From CAWJLS01 sp963843755 (GTDB taxonomy: Bacteria; Acidobacteriota; Thermoanaerobaculia; Multivoradales; DATKCC01), in contig CAWJLS010000005.1 in NCBI GenBank assembly GCA_963843755.1, positions 310,001-374,000 on the forward strand: a DNA stretch of 64,000 bases. The letters are read 5' to 3'. Below, in pieces: positions 54,114 to 62,992 of this stretch (position 1 is the first letter of the stretch; each line of letters begins with the position of its first letter). A program made the translations under genes and the position numbers. Under the pieces are notes generated by a model that saw only the letters and a list, made by a program, of their open reading frames with translations, was not told the origin of the DNA and did not search any database.

Positions 54114-55187
54114 GTGGCTGCCGCCGCCTCCGGCGCCGGCGCGCGGGCCCGCCGCCCGGTGCGCCTGCTCCCCGAGCCGGAGCGGTTCTGGATCCGCTTC
54201 GCGCCCCGCGCCTGGCCGGCCGCCCCGTCCGCCGTGCGCTGGATCGACCTGGCCCACGGAGTCTTCGGCCGTCCGGGGGACGGTCCGGACTCAATCTCCG
54301 GCGATCTTGCGGGAGAACCCTTCGGCGAACCCTCCGACCTCGACCCTGCCGACCTCGACCCCTCTGGTCTGCTGCCGGACGGGCCGTTCGACGACGTGCT
54401 CTACGTGCCGCCGGTCGCCCCGGAGCTCCGGGTGGCGCGGGACCGGGCGCTGGCCCCGGTGCTCGCGGCCGGGACGCCGGTGGTGGTTCAGATCCTGCCC
54501 GGGGAGCCGGCGCCGGGCGCGGGCGAAGGCGAGGCCCCGGCCGGCGCGGTGACGGTCGTCGACCTGTCGGACGCCCTCCTCGCCGGGGACCTGGCACGTC
54601 TCGACCGTCTCGAGAGCCTGCCCCCGGGCTCGGCGGCCGTCTGGCCGCTGGTGGCCGGGCTGACCGACGATGAGGCGCTCTGGGCCGAGGGCCTCGACCG
54701 GCTCGCCGGGGCCGGCCTCTCGACGGTGCAGCCGGTGGTGCCGGAGCTTGCGCCCGCCGAGCGGCGGCTGCTGGCCGAGGGGCGCGACGAGCGGGTCTTC
54801 GACGCCCTGTTCCACGGCCGTCCTCCCGATCCCCGGGAGCTCGCGCGGGCGGCGGCCGGTCACGGCCTGCCCCCGTTCTTGCCCCGCCCACTGCCGCGCC
54901 CGCCGCTCGCCGGCGCACCGGGGCGGGAGATCGGCGGGCTGCTGCTCCTGGCCGGCGAGCTCTGCCAGCGCCTCGGCCGCCACGGCCGGGGGCAGGCCCA
55001 TTTCCGGGCGGCCCGCTGGATCGACCGCAGCCGCTACGACCTGCGTGTGCTGGTCGCCGAGGGCAACCTGCCGGTGATCCCGTGGCTCGATCCGGCGAGC
55101 CGGGAGATCGTCGAGGAGTGGGCGCGGACCGGGCGCTCGGCGACCGTCGACGCCCTGGTCGGAGACTACGCCGCGCCGGTCGGCTAA
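54114..55187 (+). CDS. Hypothetical protein, Ala/Pro/Leu-rich
   Basis: This 357-residue protein begins at GTG 54114, three bases after the ribE stop, so it probably belongs to that operon. There is no signal or membrane helix. The sequence suggests a folded alpha/beta protein: WIRFAPRAWPAAPSAVRWID, DVLYVPPVAPELRVARDRAL, TPVVVQILPGE, LWAEGLDRLAGAGLSTVQPV (possibly a barrel-like strand-helix unit), and IPWLDPASREIVEEWARTG. I recognise no family; it could be lineage-specific. Confidence 0.65.
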   Translation: MAAAASGAGARARRPVRLLPEPERFWIRFAPRAWPAAPSAVRWIDLAHGVFGRPGDGPDSISGDLAGEPFGEPSDLDPADLDPSGLLPDGPFDDVLYVPPVAPELRVARDRALAPVLAAGTPVVVQILPGEPAPGAGEGEAPAGAVTVVDLSDALLAGDLARLDRLESLPPGSAAVWPLVAGLTDDEALWAEGLDRLAGAGLSTVQPVVPELAPAERRLLAEGRDERVFDALFHGRPPDPRELARAAAGHGLPPFLPRPLPRPPLAGAPGREIGGLLLLAGELCQRLGRHGRGQAHFRAARWIDRSRYDLRVLVAEGNLPVIPWLDPASREIVEEWARTGRSATVDALVGDYAAPVG

Positions 55188-55224
55188 CATCCGGTGCGGG
55201 CCGGGCCCGCCGCCCAGACCGGTC

Positions 55225-55330
55225 GCAAGCGATCGCAACCGATCAGCCCGACTGGACCGATCAGGCCGACTGGGCCGATTTGTCCGATCAGGCCGATTTG
55301 CCCGATCAACCCGATTTGTCCGATCGGGGC
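55225..55330 (+). repeat. Degenerate 9-10 bp direct repeats (CCGAT(C/T) units)
   Basis: About eleven units of the type CCGAT(CAG/TTG)(CCC/TCC) follow each other in the gap before the outer-membrane protein gene. Unit length is 9-11 bp with constant CCGAT. They form no array of spaced identical repeats, so they are not CRISPR. Confidence 0.8.
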
Positions 55331-55383
55331 GGCCGGCTCGGGCGGGGTCCGTCATTTCGAGCTTCGAGCGAGAGGAGAGACGC

Positions 55384-56130
55384 ATGAGGTCGACAGGTTC
55401 GAGCCGCCACGCCGTGTGGGTCGTGGCACTGCTGGTATTGCTGGGGGCGGTCGCCGTCTCCCCGGCGCGAGCGTGGGACGTGAACGGCGGCGCCACCAAG
55501 GCCGAGCTCGAAGCGTTCCATCAGAGCTTCTCGCTCGGGGCCTACTCGTACCCCCGGCACAGCGCCAAGCCGCTCGGGACCCTCGGGTTCGACCTCTGGG
55601 CCGACGTCTCCGGGACGCCCGACTTCGATTCCGACGCCGGCCCGGCCGTCGACGGCGACGTGCCCGGCGGCTACCTCGCGATCTATCGGGTCGGCGCACG
55701 CAAGGGGCTGCCGGGCGGCATCGACCTGGGCGCGTCCTACGGCAAGGTGGTCGACTCCGACATCGAGCTGCTCTCCGGGGAGATCTCCTGGGCGATCCTC
55801 GACGGCGGTCTGGCGACCCCGGCCTTCGGCCTGCGCGGGACCTACTCGCGGGCCTCGGGCAGCGACGTCTACTCCCTCGACCAGGGCGGCCTGGAGCTCG
55901 AGATCTCCAAAGGGTTCGCCGTGCTCACCCCCTACGCCGGCGCCGGCGTGGTGTGGAGCAAGAGCAGCTTCGACCGCACGGCCCCGTTCTCCGGCACGCT
56001 GTCGGTCGACTCGACCGACGCGGTGGTCTACGGCGGGGTGATCCTCAACCTGCTCGTCCCGAAGATCTCGTTCGAGGTGGAGAAGGGCGACACCGTCCAG
56101 GGGGCGGTGCGCATCGCCTTCGGGCTGTGA
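55384..56130 (+). CDS. Outer-membrane beta-barrel-like secreted protein
   Basis: This 248-residue protein has a signal peptide (AVWVVALLVLLGAVAVSPARA, cleaved near residue 30). The mature part alternates polar and hydrophobic residues in short strands (GYLAIYRVGARKGLPGGIDL, GASYGKVVDSDIELLSGEIS, TPAFGLRGTYSRASG, FAVLTPYAGAGVVWSKSSFD) and ends AVRIAFGL. This pattern with a terminal aromatic/leucine fits an eight-to-ten-strand outer-membrane barrel. GAGAGGAGAGACGC before ATG 55384 is a good ribosome binding site. Confidence 0.75.
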   Translation: MRSTGSSRHAVWVVALLVLLGAVAVSPARAWDVNGGATKAELEAFHQSFSLGAYSYPRHSAKPLGTLGFDLWADVSGTPDFDSDAGPAVDGDVPGGYLAIYRVGARKGLPGGIDLGASYGKVVDSDIELLSGEISWAILDGGLATPAFGLRGTYSRASGSDVYSLDQGGLELEISKGFAVLTPYAGAGVVWSKSSFDRTAPFSGTLSVDSTDAVVYGGVILNLLVPKISFEVEKGDTVQGAVRIAFGL

Positions 56131-56143
56131 GAGGGGGGATGCG

Positions 56144-57208
56144 ATGACCGATCACGAGATCGTCGATCTGCGCTCGGACACGGTCACCCGGCCGGACGAG
56201 CGGATGCGCCGCGCCATGGCTTCGGCCGAGGTGGGGGACGACGTCATGGGCGAGGACCCGACGGTCCGGCGCCTGGAAGAGCGGGCGGCGGAGCTGCTGG
56301 GCCACGAGGCCGGGCTCTATCTGCCGTCGGGGACCATGGGCAACCAGGTGGCGCTCCACGTCCACGGCTTCCCGGGCGGCGAGGTGATCTGCGACGCCCG
56401 GTCCCACATCCTGCACTACGAGATGGGCGCCATGGCGGCGCTCTCGGGGCTCCTGCCACGCACGGTCGCCACCGCCCACGGCCAGCTCGCGCCGGCGGAC
56501 GTCGAGCCGCTCATCGCCTCGGGGGCGGGCTTCCGGGCGCGGACGGCGATGATCGTCGCCGAGAGCAGTCACAACGTCGCTGGCGGCACGGTCTACGAGA
56601 CCGACGAGATCGACGCCCTGGTGGCGCTCGCCGGGCGCCACGGGCTGCCGATCCACCTGGACGGCGCCCGGGTGTGCAACGCGGCGGCGGCGCTCGGGGT
56701 GCCGGTGGCGCGGGTCACCGGCGGCTTCACCTCGGTGATGACCTCGCTGTCGAAAGGGCTCGGGGCGCCGGTCGGCTCCGTCCTGTGCGGCGCGCGGGAG
56801 CTGATCGACGAGGCCCGCCGGGTGCGCAAGATGTTCGGCGGCGGCATGCGCCAGGCCGGGATCATCGCCGCCGCCGGACTGGTGGCGCTCGAGGAGAACC
56901 GGGGGCGCCTGGGCGAGGACCATGCCCATGCCCGGCTGCTCGCCGAGACCCTGGCGGAGCTGCCGGGGATCGAGATCGACCTGCCCCGGGTGCGCACCAA
57001 CATCCTGGTCTTCGGTGTCGGCCGCGAGCTGTTCGGCGACCTGCCCGCCGGCCGCGACCCGGTCGACGAGCTGATCGACCGGCTGAAGGCCGAGGGGGTG
57101 CTGGGGGCGCGGATCAGCGAGACCCGGGCGCGCCTGGTGACCCACCGGGACGTCTCCCGGGCCCAGGTCGAGCGGGCCGCGGAGGTGATCCGCGGCCTCG
57201 CCGGCTGA
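56144..57208 (+). CDS. ltaE: Low-specificity threonine aldolase
   Basis: This 354-residue PLP enzyme cleaves L-threonine or allo-threonine to glycine and acetaldehyde. Family marks: VDLRSDTVTRPDERMRRAMA, GDDVMGEDPTVRRLE, YLPSGTMGNQVAL, HLDGARVCNAA, and the PLP lysine in TSLSKGLGAPVGSVLCG. Length is usual. It follows the barrel gene by 13 bases with GAGGGGGG before the ATG. Confidence 0.94.
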   Translation: MTDHEIVDLRSDTVTRPDERMRRAMASAEVGDDVMGEDPTVRRLEERAAELLGHEAGLYLPSGTMGNQVALHVHGFPGGEVICDARSHILHYEMGAMAALSGLLPRTVATAHGQLAPADVEPLIASGAGFRARTAMIVAESSHNVAGGTVYETDEIDALVALAGRHGLPIHLDGARVCNAAAALGVPVARVTGGFTSVMTSLSKGLGAPVGSVLCGARELIDEARRVRKMFGGGMRQAGIIAAAGLVALEENRGRLGEDHAHARLLAETLAELPGIEIDLPRVRTNILVFGVGRELFGDLPAGRDPVDELIDRLKAEGVLGARISETRARLVTHRDVSRAQVERAAEVIRGLAG

Positions 57209-57342
57209 GCCGGCGCCGGCGCGCGGCATCCCACCCGCCGATTCCGCCGGCGCCCACCCGCCCGGGTGTTGATCGCCCGCGGGCGGCCGGACATGGTGAC
57301 GGCGTGTGGGGCTCTCCCCACCCGCCGTGAGGACCGAACACC

Positions 57343-58944
57343 ATGGGCTCCCTTCCACGACTCGTTCTCACCGGCGCGTCCGGGTTCCTCGCCCGGTACG
57401 TGATCCGGGCGCTCAGGGACCGCTACCGGATCGTCGCCATCGACCGCCATCCGCGCGGCGACACCTGGGTCCCGCCGGGGACCGAGCTCGAGTGGCACCA
57501 GGTCGACCTGGGCGAGCCGGACCGCGTCCGGATGCTGTTCGACCGGATCGCCGCCGACGGCGGCGCCGACGTGGTGATGCACCTGGCCGCCTACTACGAC
57601 TTCGACGGCGAGGACAACCCGGAGTACTTCCGCACCAACGTCGACGGCCTGCGCCACGTCCTCGACGGCTGTCGCGGCCTGTCCCTGCGGCGCTTCGTCT
57701 TCGCCAGCTCCGTCGCCGCCTGCGCCTTCCCACCTCCCGGCGGCGCGATCACCGAGGTCAGCCCGCCCGATGGCGACCACCTCTACGCCCACACCAAGCG
57801 GATCGGCGAGGCGATGCTCGACGAGTACCGCGACGCCTTTCCGTCGGTGATCGTGCGCTTCGCGGCGATGTTCTCCGACTGGTGCGAGTACGCGCCGCTC
57901 TACCACTTCCTCGCCACCTGGCTCTCCCGCCGCTGGAACGCCAACCTGCTCGGCGGCCGGGGCCGCTCGGCGGTGCCGTACCTCCACGTCCGTGACGGCG
58001 CGCTGTTCCTGCGCGCGGTCCTCGAGCACCAGGACGAGCTCGAGCACGGGGCGGTGCTCCAGGCCAGCCCGGACGGCTCGGTCTCCCACGCCGCGCTCTA
58101 CGAGGCGGCCACCCGGGAGTTCTTCGACGGCTCCGGCTACCGGCCGCCGCGGTCGGTGCCCGGGCCGCTGTGCAAGCCGGGGATGTGGATGCTCGACCGC
58201 CTCGGGCGGGCGCTCGGCGAGCGCCCTTTCGAGCGCCCGTGGATGGCCGACTACATCGACCTCGAGCTGACGGTCGACGCCTCGCGGACCCGCCGCCTGC
58301 TGGGCTGGGAGCCGCGCTCCCGGCTCGAGATCCTCAGCCGCATGCCGTTCCTGATCGAGAACTTCAGGACCGACCCGGTGGAGTGGGAGCGGCGCAACCG
58401 CCACGCGATGGAGCTGCGCCGGGTGCACCCGAACCTGCGCCTCTACCAGCTCCTCCAGGACAACAGCGAGGCGATCGTCGAACGCTTCACCGAGCTGCTG
58501 GCGACCGACGAGGCGCAGCGGGCGATGCCCCACTACCAGGAGCTGCCGGAGGACGAGCGCCGGTGGAACCACCAACTGATCCTGCGCAACCTGCTGCACT
58601 CGGTGCGGACCCGCCGCAAGGGGCTGTTCATGGCCTACTGCCGCGACCTGGCGGAGCGCCGGGCGGCCCTCGGCTTCCCGGCCGAAGAGGTGATCTTCGC
58701 CCTGGACGCCATGCACCAGGCCTGTCACCAACTTCTCTGCGGCGTGTCGCGAGAGCAGGCCATGGACGAAGCGCTCCACGACGCCGTGATCAAGACCATC
58801 CGGTTCGGCATCGACCAGGTGGAGATGGTCTACGAGGCGCTCCAGGGCAAGACCATCGAGCTGCCGGAGCACGTCGCCGCCGCCCAGCGCCACGCCGCGG
58901 GCGGCACGGGCGTCCCCCCGCACCGCCACGGAGAGTACCTGTGA
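57343..58944 (+). CDS. NAD-dependent epimerase/dehydratase with extra C-terminal domain
   Basis: This is a 533-residue protein. Residues 1-320 form an extended-SDR enzyme: the nucleotide motif VLTGASGFLARYVI, DVVMHLAAYYDF, FASSVAACAFPPPG, active-site YAHTKRIGE (YxxxK), and a late DYIDLELTVDASRTRRLLGW. Residues about 370-510 are an added helical domain (AIVERFTELLATDEAQRAMP, LRNLLHSVRTRRKGLFMAYC, EVIFALDAMHQACHQLL) that I cannot name; it resembles sensory helical bundles. The stop overlaps the start of a Rieske gene, and a four-helix membrane protein follows, so the three probably work together. Confidence 0.82.
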   Translation: MGSLPRLVLTGASGFLARYVIRALRDRYRIVAIDRHPRGDTWVPPGTELEWHQVDLGEPDRVRMLFDRIAADGGADVVMHLAAYYDFDGEDNPEYFRTNVDGLRHVLDGCRGLSLRRFVFASSVAACAFPPPGGAITEVSPPDGDHLYAHTKRIGEAMLDEYRDAFPSVIVRFAAMFSDWCEYAPLYHFLATWLSRRWNANLLGGRGRSAVPYLHVRDGALFLRAVLEHQDELEHGAVLQASPDGSVSHAALYEAATREFFDGSGYRPPRSVPGPLCKPGMWMLDRLGRALGERPFERPWMADYIDLELTVDASRTRRLLGWEPRSRLEILSRMPFLIENFRTDPVEWERRNRHAMELRRVHPNLRLYQLLQDNSEAIVERFTELLATDEAQRAMPHYQELPEDERRWNHQLILRNLLHSVRTRRKGLFMAYCRDLAERRAALGFPAEEVIFALDAMHQACHQLLCGVSREQAMDEALHDAVIKTIRFGIDQVEMVYEALQGKTIELPEHVAAAQRHAAGGTGVPPHRHGEYL

Positions 58945-59495
58945 CCGACGACCGTTCGCGTGACCGTTCCCTGTCGCCGCCGTCCTCCCTGCCGAGACGG
59001 CAGGCCCTGAAAGTCCTCGGCCTGGCGGTCGGCTCGGCCGGATGGAGCCGGTTGGCCGGTCTGACCGGAGCGGCCGGGTTGGGGAGCGGCCTGGTCGGCC
59101 TCTCCGGCTGTGCCCCCGGCGGGGCGAAGGACGGTACGGAGAGCGCGGCGGCCGAGCCGTTGCGGGTGCCCCTCGACCGGCTGCCGGTGGGGGCGCGGCT
59201 GGTCGTCCAGGTCGGCGACGCGCCGGTCGAGCTCCAGCGCACGGCGGACGGGGTGACCGGACGGTCGCTCCGCTGCACCCACTTCGGCTGCACGGTGGCC
59301 TGGATGCCGGCCCGCAACGCCTACGTCTGCCCCTGCCACGACGGCGTCTACGCCCCGGACGGCCACGTGATCTACGGCCCGCCGCCGGCGCCCCTGGCCG
59401 CCGTGCCGGTGACGGTGGAGGACGGGGTGATCGTGGTGCCGCCGCCCGTCCACCAGCCGGCCGGTGCCCCGCGCGACGGGGGGAGCGCGGCATGA
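58941..59495 (+). CDS. Rieske iron-sulfur protein with Tat-like signal
   Basis: This 184-residue protein starts at GTG 58941 overlapping the epimerase stop. The N terminus PRRQALKVLGLAVGSAG carries a twin Arg-like pair (RR) before a hydrophobic stretch, then LVGLSGCAPGG, a possible lipobox, so export by Tat and lipid anchoring is likely. The Rieske cluster ligands are in CTHFGC and CPCHDG, both complete. The cluster would carry single electrons outside the membrane. It is not next to cytochrome b genes; the partner is probably the four-helix protein downstream. Confidence 0.85.
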   Translation: MTDDRSRDRSLSPPSSLPRRQALKVLGLAVGSAGWSRLAGLTGAAGLGSGLVGLSGCAPGGAKDGTESAAAEPLRVPLDRLPVGARLVVQVGDAPVELQRTADGVTGRSLRCTHFGCTVAWMPARNAYVCPCHDGVYAPDGHVIYGPPPAPLAAVPVTVEDGVIVVPPPVHQPAGAPRDGGSAA

Positions 59496-59938
59496 CCCGC
59501 CCCATGACCCGCTCGTGGCCGTGGGACCGCATCGAGCGTTGGCTGGTCGCCCTGATCGTCGTCCACAGCGCCCTGGTCGGCGTCATGCTGCTCGGTGCCG
59601 CCGGCTGGTCGACCCGGTTCGCCGGGTGGCCGGCGGTCGCCCCGCTGTTCTTCGCCCGCCAGGCGGGCGCCTTCCATTTCGTGGCAGCGTTCGCCTACGC
59701 CTACGAGTACGCCCGCCTCCGTGGGGTGACCATCCTGGTTTTCACCAAGGCGGTGGCGCTCGCCTTCCTGATCGGCTGCTGGCTGCTGGGGGAGGCGGCC
59801 TGGGCGGTACCGTTCTCCGGCCTCGGCGACGGCCTGATGGGGCTCGCGGCCCTCCTGGTCCACCGCCGGGTCTTGAGCCGGAGCCAGGGCCAGATCCACC
59901 GCCAGACAGGCCGTCCGAGCCACCCGATGGGGTCGTGA
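59492..59938 (+). CDS. Four-helix membrane protein in the Rieske operon
   Basis: This 148-residue protein starts at ATG 59492, overlapping the Rieske stop by four bases. Four hydrophobic helices are predicted (about 14-36, 50-68, 74-100, 105-122). Histidines at VHSALV, AFHFVAAFAY and LLVHRRV could in principle bind heme, as in small cytochrome b-like proteins, but I cannot confirm it. No family is recognised. Confidence 0.75.
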   Translation: MTRPMTRSWPWDRIERWLVALIVVHSALVGVMLLGAAGWSTRFAGWPAVAPLFFARQAGAFHFVAAFAYAYEYARLRGVTILVFTKAVALAFLIGCWLLGEAAWAVPFSGLGDGLMGLAALLVHRRVLSRSQGQIHRQTGRPSHPMGS

Positions 59939-60008
59939 CAGACCGTCGGGGACCGCCCCGGCAGGTGGCGCGCCGGGAGGTCCGTCGATCCGATACTTGA
60001 CCGCATTG

Positions 60009-62660
60009 ATGAACAATCCCGACACATCCTCCAGGCTCTCGGCCGCGCCGCGCGCTTCGGACCCCCTCGGGTTGCCGGGCGCGCCGCGCCGCGTCGCCCT
60101 GTCCGTCCGCGGCGCGGTGCAGGGGGTGGGGTTCCGGCCGTACGTCTACCGGCTCGCCGTCGAGCACGGCCTGGAGGGCTGGGTGTCGAACGACCCCCGG
60201 GGCGTGTCGATCGAGGTCGAAGGCCCGGACGGGGAGGTGGAGGCGTTCCTCCGCCGCCTGCCCGCGGAGGCGCCGCCGCTGGCGGTGATCCACTCCGTCG
60301 AGGTGACGGCGATCGAGCCGGCGGGTCGCGCGGCGGACGACGCGGACGGGGACGAGCGCTTCGTCATCCGTGCCAGCGTCACCGAGGGCGCCAAGACCGC
60401 CGTCGTCCTGCCGGACGCGGCCACCTGCCCCGACTGCCTCCGCGAGGTGCTCGACCCGGCCGACCGGCGCCACGGCTACCCGTTCACCAACTGCACCCAC
60501 TGCGGCCCCCGGTACACCATCGTCCGCGGCCTGCCCTATGACCGGCCGAGCACCACCATGGCCGGGTTCCCCATGTGCCCGTCGTGCCGCCGCGAGTACG
60601 AGGACCCGCTCGACCGGCGCTTCCACGCCCAGCCGAACGCCTGCCCGGAGTGCGGTCCGCGGCTCGTCCTGTGGGACCGGCGGGGCGGGGTGGTGGTCGG
60701 CACCGGTGACAGCGCCGGGGCGATCCGGACCGCCGCCGGCGCCTTGCGTTCCGGTGCGGTCGTGGCGCTCAAGGGGCTGGGCGGGTTTCAGCTTCTCGTG
60801 GACGCCACCGACGCCCGGGCGGTGGCGACCCTGCGGACCAGGAAGGAGCGGCACGCCAAGCCGTTCGCGGTCATGGTGCGGGACCTGGATCAGGCTCGCT
60901 CGCTGTGCGAGGTCTCGGACGACGAGGAGGCGCTCCTGGCGTCGGTCCGGGCGCCGATCGTCCTGCTGCGCCGCCGGCTCCTGCGTCCGGTCTCGACCGG
61001 GAGCTGGACGCCGCCGCCGGGTGTCGCCCCGGGGGTGGCGCCCGGCAACCCGTGGCTCGGGCTGATGCTGCCGACGACGCCCCTCCATCACCTGCTCCTG
61101 CGGGCGGTCGGATGCCCGGTGGTCGCCACCAGCGGCAACCTCTCCGACGAGCCGATCGCCACCGACGAGGTGGACGCGGTCGAGCGCCTGGGCTCCCTGG
61201 CCGATCTCTTCCTGGTCCACGACCGGCCGATCGCCCGCCACGCCGACGACAGCGTGGCCCGGGTGGTCCTGGGGGAGGAGAGGGTGCTGCGGCGGGCACG
61301 GGGCTACGCGCCGATGCCGGTCTTCCTGCCGGCGGCGACTGACGGCGACGGCCCGGTCCCGACGGTGCTCGCGGTCGGCGCTCATCTCAAGAACACGGTC
61401 GCCCTGGCGGTGGGCGGCAAGGTCTACCTCTCCCAGCACCTGGGTGACATGGAGACCCCGCGGGCGCTCGAGGCCTTCGAGCGGGTGGTGGCCGACTTCC
61501 TCGACCTCTACGACGCGACGCCGGCGGTGGTCGCCCACGACCTCCACCCGGACTACGCCACCACCCGCGCCGCCGAGCGGTTGGCGGCCGAGATCGAGGC
61601 GCGGAGCGGGCAGCCGGTTGCGCGGGTGGCGGTCCAGCACCACCACGCCCACCTGGCGGCCTGCCTGGCCGAGAACGACCGGACCGGGCGGGCCCTCGGG
61701 GTGACCTGGGACGGAACCGGCTTTGGCACCGACCAGACGGTGTGGGGCGGCGAGATCCTGCTGGGCGACGCCGCATCCTTCCGGCGGGTGGCCCGGCTCC
61801 GGCCGTTCCGGCTGCCGGGGGGCGACGCGGCGGTCAAGGAGCCCCGGCGCTCCGCCCTGGCGGTGCTGGTGGGGACCCTCGGTCCGGCGGCGCTCGAACG
61901 GGACGACCTGGCGCCGGTGGCGGCCTTCCGGCCGGCCGAGCGCCGGCTGCTGGGAAAGATGATCGAAACCGGCGCGCGCGCGCCGCGGACCACCAGCGCC
62001 GGACGGCTGTTCGACGCGGTGGCGGCCCTGGCCGGTCTGGCCCCGGGAGCGGGCGCGGAGGGCGAGTCAGACGGGTCCGGCGGGCTGGACGAGCTCGGCG
62101 AGCTCGGCGGAGCAGGCAGGGTGTCGTTCGAAGGGCAGGCGGCGATGGCGCTCGAGTTCGCCGCCGACCGGGCGGTCGGCGGTACCCCGCCGGCGACGTG
62201 GGGGCCGGACGCCGCCTATCCGCTGCCGCTGGTGGAGGTCGGGGAGGAGGGCACGGCCGGCGCCGCGGACGGCCTCCTCTGGGAGCTCGACTGGCGCCCG
62301 CTGGTCGATGCGGTCCTGGCCGACCTGGCCCACGGTGCCGGGCCCGAGACGATCGGGCTCCGCTTCCACGGCGCCCTGGTCGAGGCGATCGTCGCGGTCG
62401 CCCGGGCGGTGGGGGAGCCGACGGTGGCGCTCTCCGGCGGCTGCTTCCAGAACCGGCTGCTCACCGAGTGGTGCGCCGGCGCCCTCGAGCGGGCCGGCTT
62501 CGACGTCCTGCTCCACCGCCGGGTGCCGCCCAACGACGGCGGCATCGCCTTCGGCCAGGTGGCGGTGGCGACCGCGCGGTGTACGAGCCGAGAGAGATCC
62601 CGCCCGGCGGGCGGACGAATCAGGAGTGGCAAGCGAGAGGAGAGCGGGTCATGTGCCTAG
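60009..62660 (+). CDS. hypF: Carbamoyltransferase HypF, hydrogenase maturation
   Basis: This 883-residue protein starts at ATG 60009. Domain order: acylphosphatase (about 27-120; VRGAVQGVGFRPYVYRLA), two zinc fingers (CPDC, CTHCGPRYT, CPSC, CPECGP), a YrdC-like nucleotide-binding domain (KGLGGFQLLVDA, AKPFAVMVRD, VVATSGNLSDEPI), then a Kae1-like carbamoyl domain (QHHHAHLAACLAEN, GVTWDGTGFGTD, ALSGGCFQNRLL, PPNDGGIAFGQ). It uses carbamoyl phosphate and ATP to load HypE for cyanide-ligand synthesis of [NiFe] hydrogenase. It overlaps hypC by ten bases. A short ELGELGG repeat lies in the last domain. Confidence 0.95.
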   Translation: MNNPDTSSRLSAAPRASDPLGLPGAPRRVALSVRGAVQGVGFRPYVYRLAVEHGLEGWVSNDPRGVSIEVEGPDGEVEAFLRRLPAEAPPLAVIHSVEVTAIEPAGRAADDADGDERFVIRASVTEGAKTAVVLPDAATCPDCLREVLDPADRRHGYPFTNCTHCGPRYTIVRGLPYDRPSTTMAGFPMCPSCRREYEDPLDRRFHAQPNACPECGPRLVLWDRRGGVVVGTGDSAGAIRTAAGALRSGAVVALKGLGGFQLLVDATDARAVATLRTRKERHAKPFAVMVRDLDQARSLCEVSDDEEALLASVRAPIVLLRRRLLRPVSTGSWTPPPGVAPGVAPGNPWLGLMLPTTPLHHLLLRAVGCPVVATSGNLSDEPIATDEVDAVERLGSLADLFLVHDRPIARHADDSVARVVLGEERVLRRARGYAPMPVFLPAATDGDGPVPTVLAVGAHLKNTVALAVGGKVYLSQHLGDMETPRALEAFERVVADFLDLYDATPAVVAHDLHPDYATTRAAERLAAEIEARSGQPVARVAVQHHHAHLAACLAENDRTGRALGVTWDGTGFGTDQTVWGGEILLGDAASFRRVARLRPFRLPGGDAAVKEPRRSALAVLVGTLGPAALERDDLAPVAAFRPAERRLLGKMIETGARAPRTTSAGRLFDAVAALAGLAPGAGAEGESDGSGGLDELGELGGAGRVSFEGQAAMALEFAADRAVGGTPPATWGPDAAYPLPLVEVGEEGTAGAADGLLWELDWRPLVDAVLADLAHGAGPETIGLRFHGALVEAIVAVARAVGEPTVALSGGCFQNRLLTEWCAGALERAGFDVLLHRRVPPNDGGIAFGQVAVATARCTSRERSRPAGGRIRSGKREESGSCA

Positions 62661-62992
62661 GAGTTCCGGGACAGGTGGTCGAGATCGAGGAGGACACGAT
62701 CGGCATGCCCATGGGGACGGTGAGCTTCGGCGGCGTCACCAAGCGGGTCTGCTTCGCCTACACGCCGGAGGCCGCGGTCGGCGACTACGTGGTGGTCCAC
62801 GTCGGGTTCGCCATCAGCCGGATCGACGAGCAGCAGGCTTGCCAGACCTGGGCCTACCTCGAGGAGATGGGGGAGCTGGGCGAGCTCGAGGTGTCCCAGC
62901 CCGGGGCCGCCGGACAGGGCGTCGCGGCCGGGGAGGCCGGCGCCGCGGCGGACCGGCCCGGCGGCGGAGGTCGCCCGGGAGGCGCCTCGTGA
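62651..62992 (+). CDS. hypC: Hydrogenase maturation chaperone HypC
   Basis: This 113-residue protein has the conserved N-terminal MCLGVPGQVVEIEEDTIGMP with the iron-binding Cys2, then the OB-like barrel (VGDYVVVHVGFAISRIDEQQ). HypC carries Fe(CN)2CO with HypD. The C-terminal 35 residues (PGAAGQGVAAGEAGAAADRP and more) are a low-complexity tail not found in most HypC proteins. ATG 62651 lies inside the hypF end; the stop overlaps hypD by four bases. Confidence 0.93.
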   Translation: MCLGVPGQVVEIEEDTIGMPMGTVSFGGVTKRVCFAYTPEAAVGDYVVVHVGFAISRIDEQQACQTWAYLEEMGELGELEVSQPGAAGQGVAAGEAGAAADRPGGGGRPGGAS

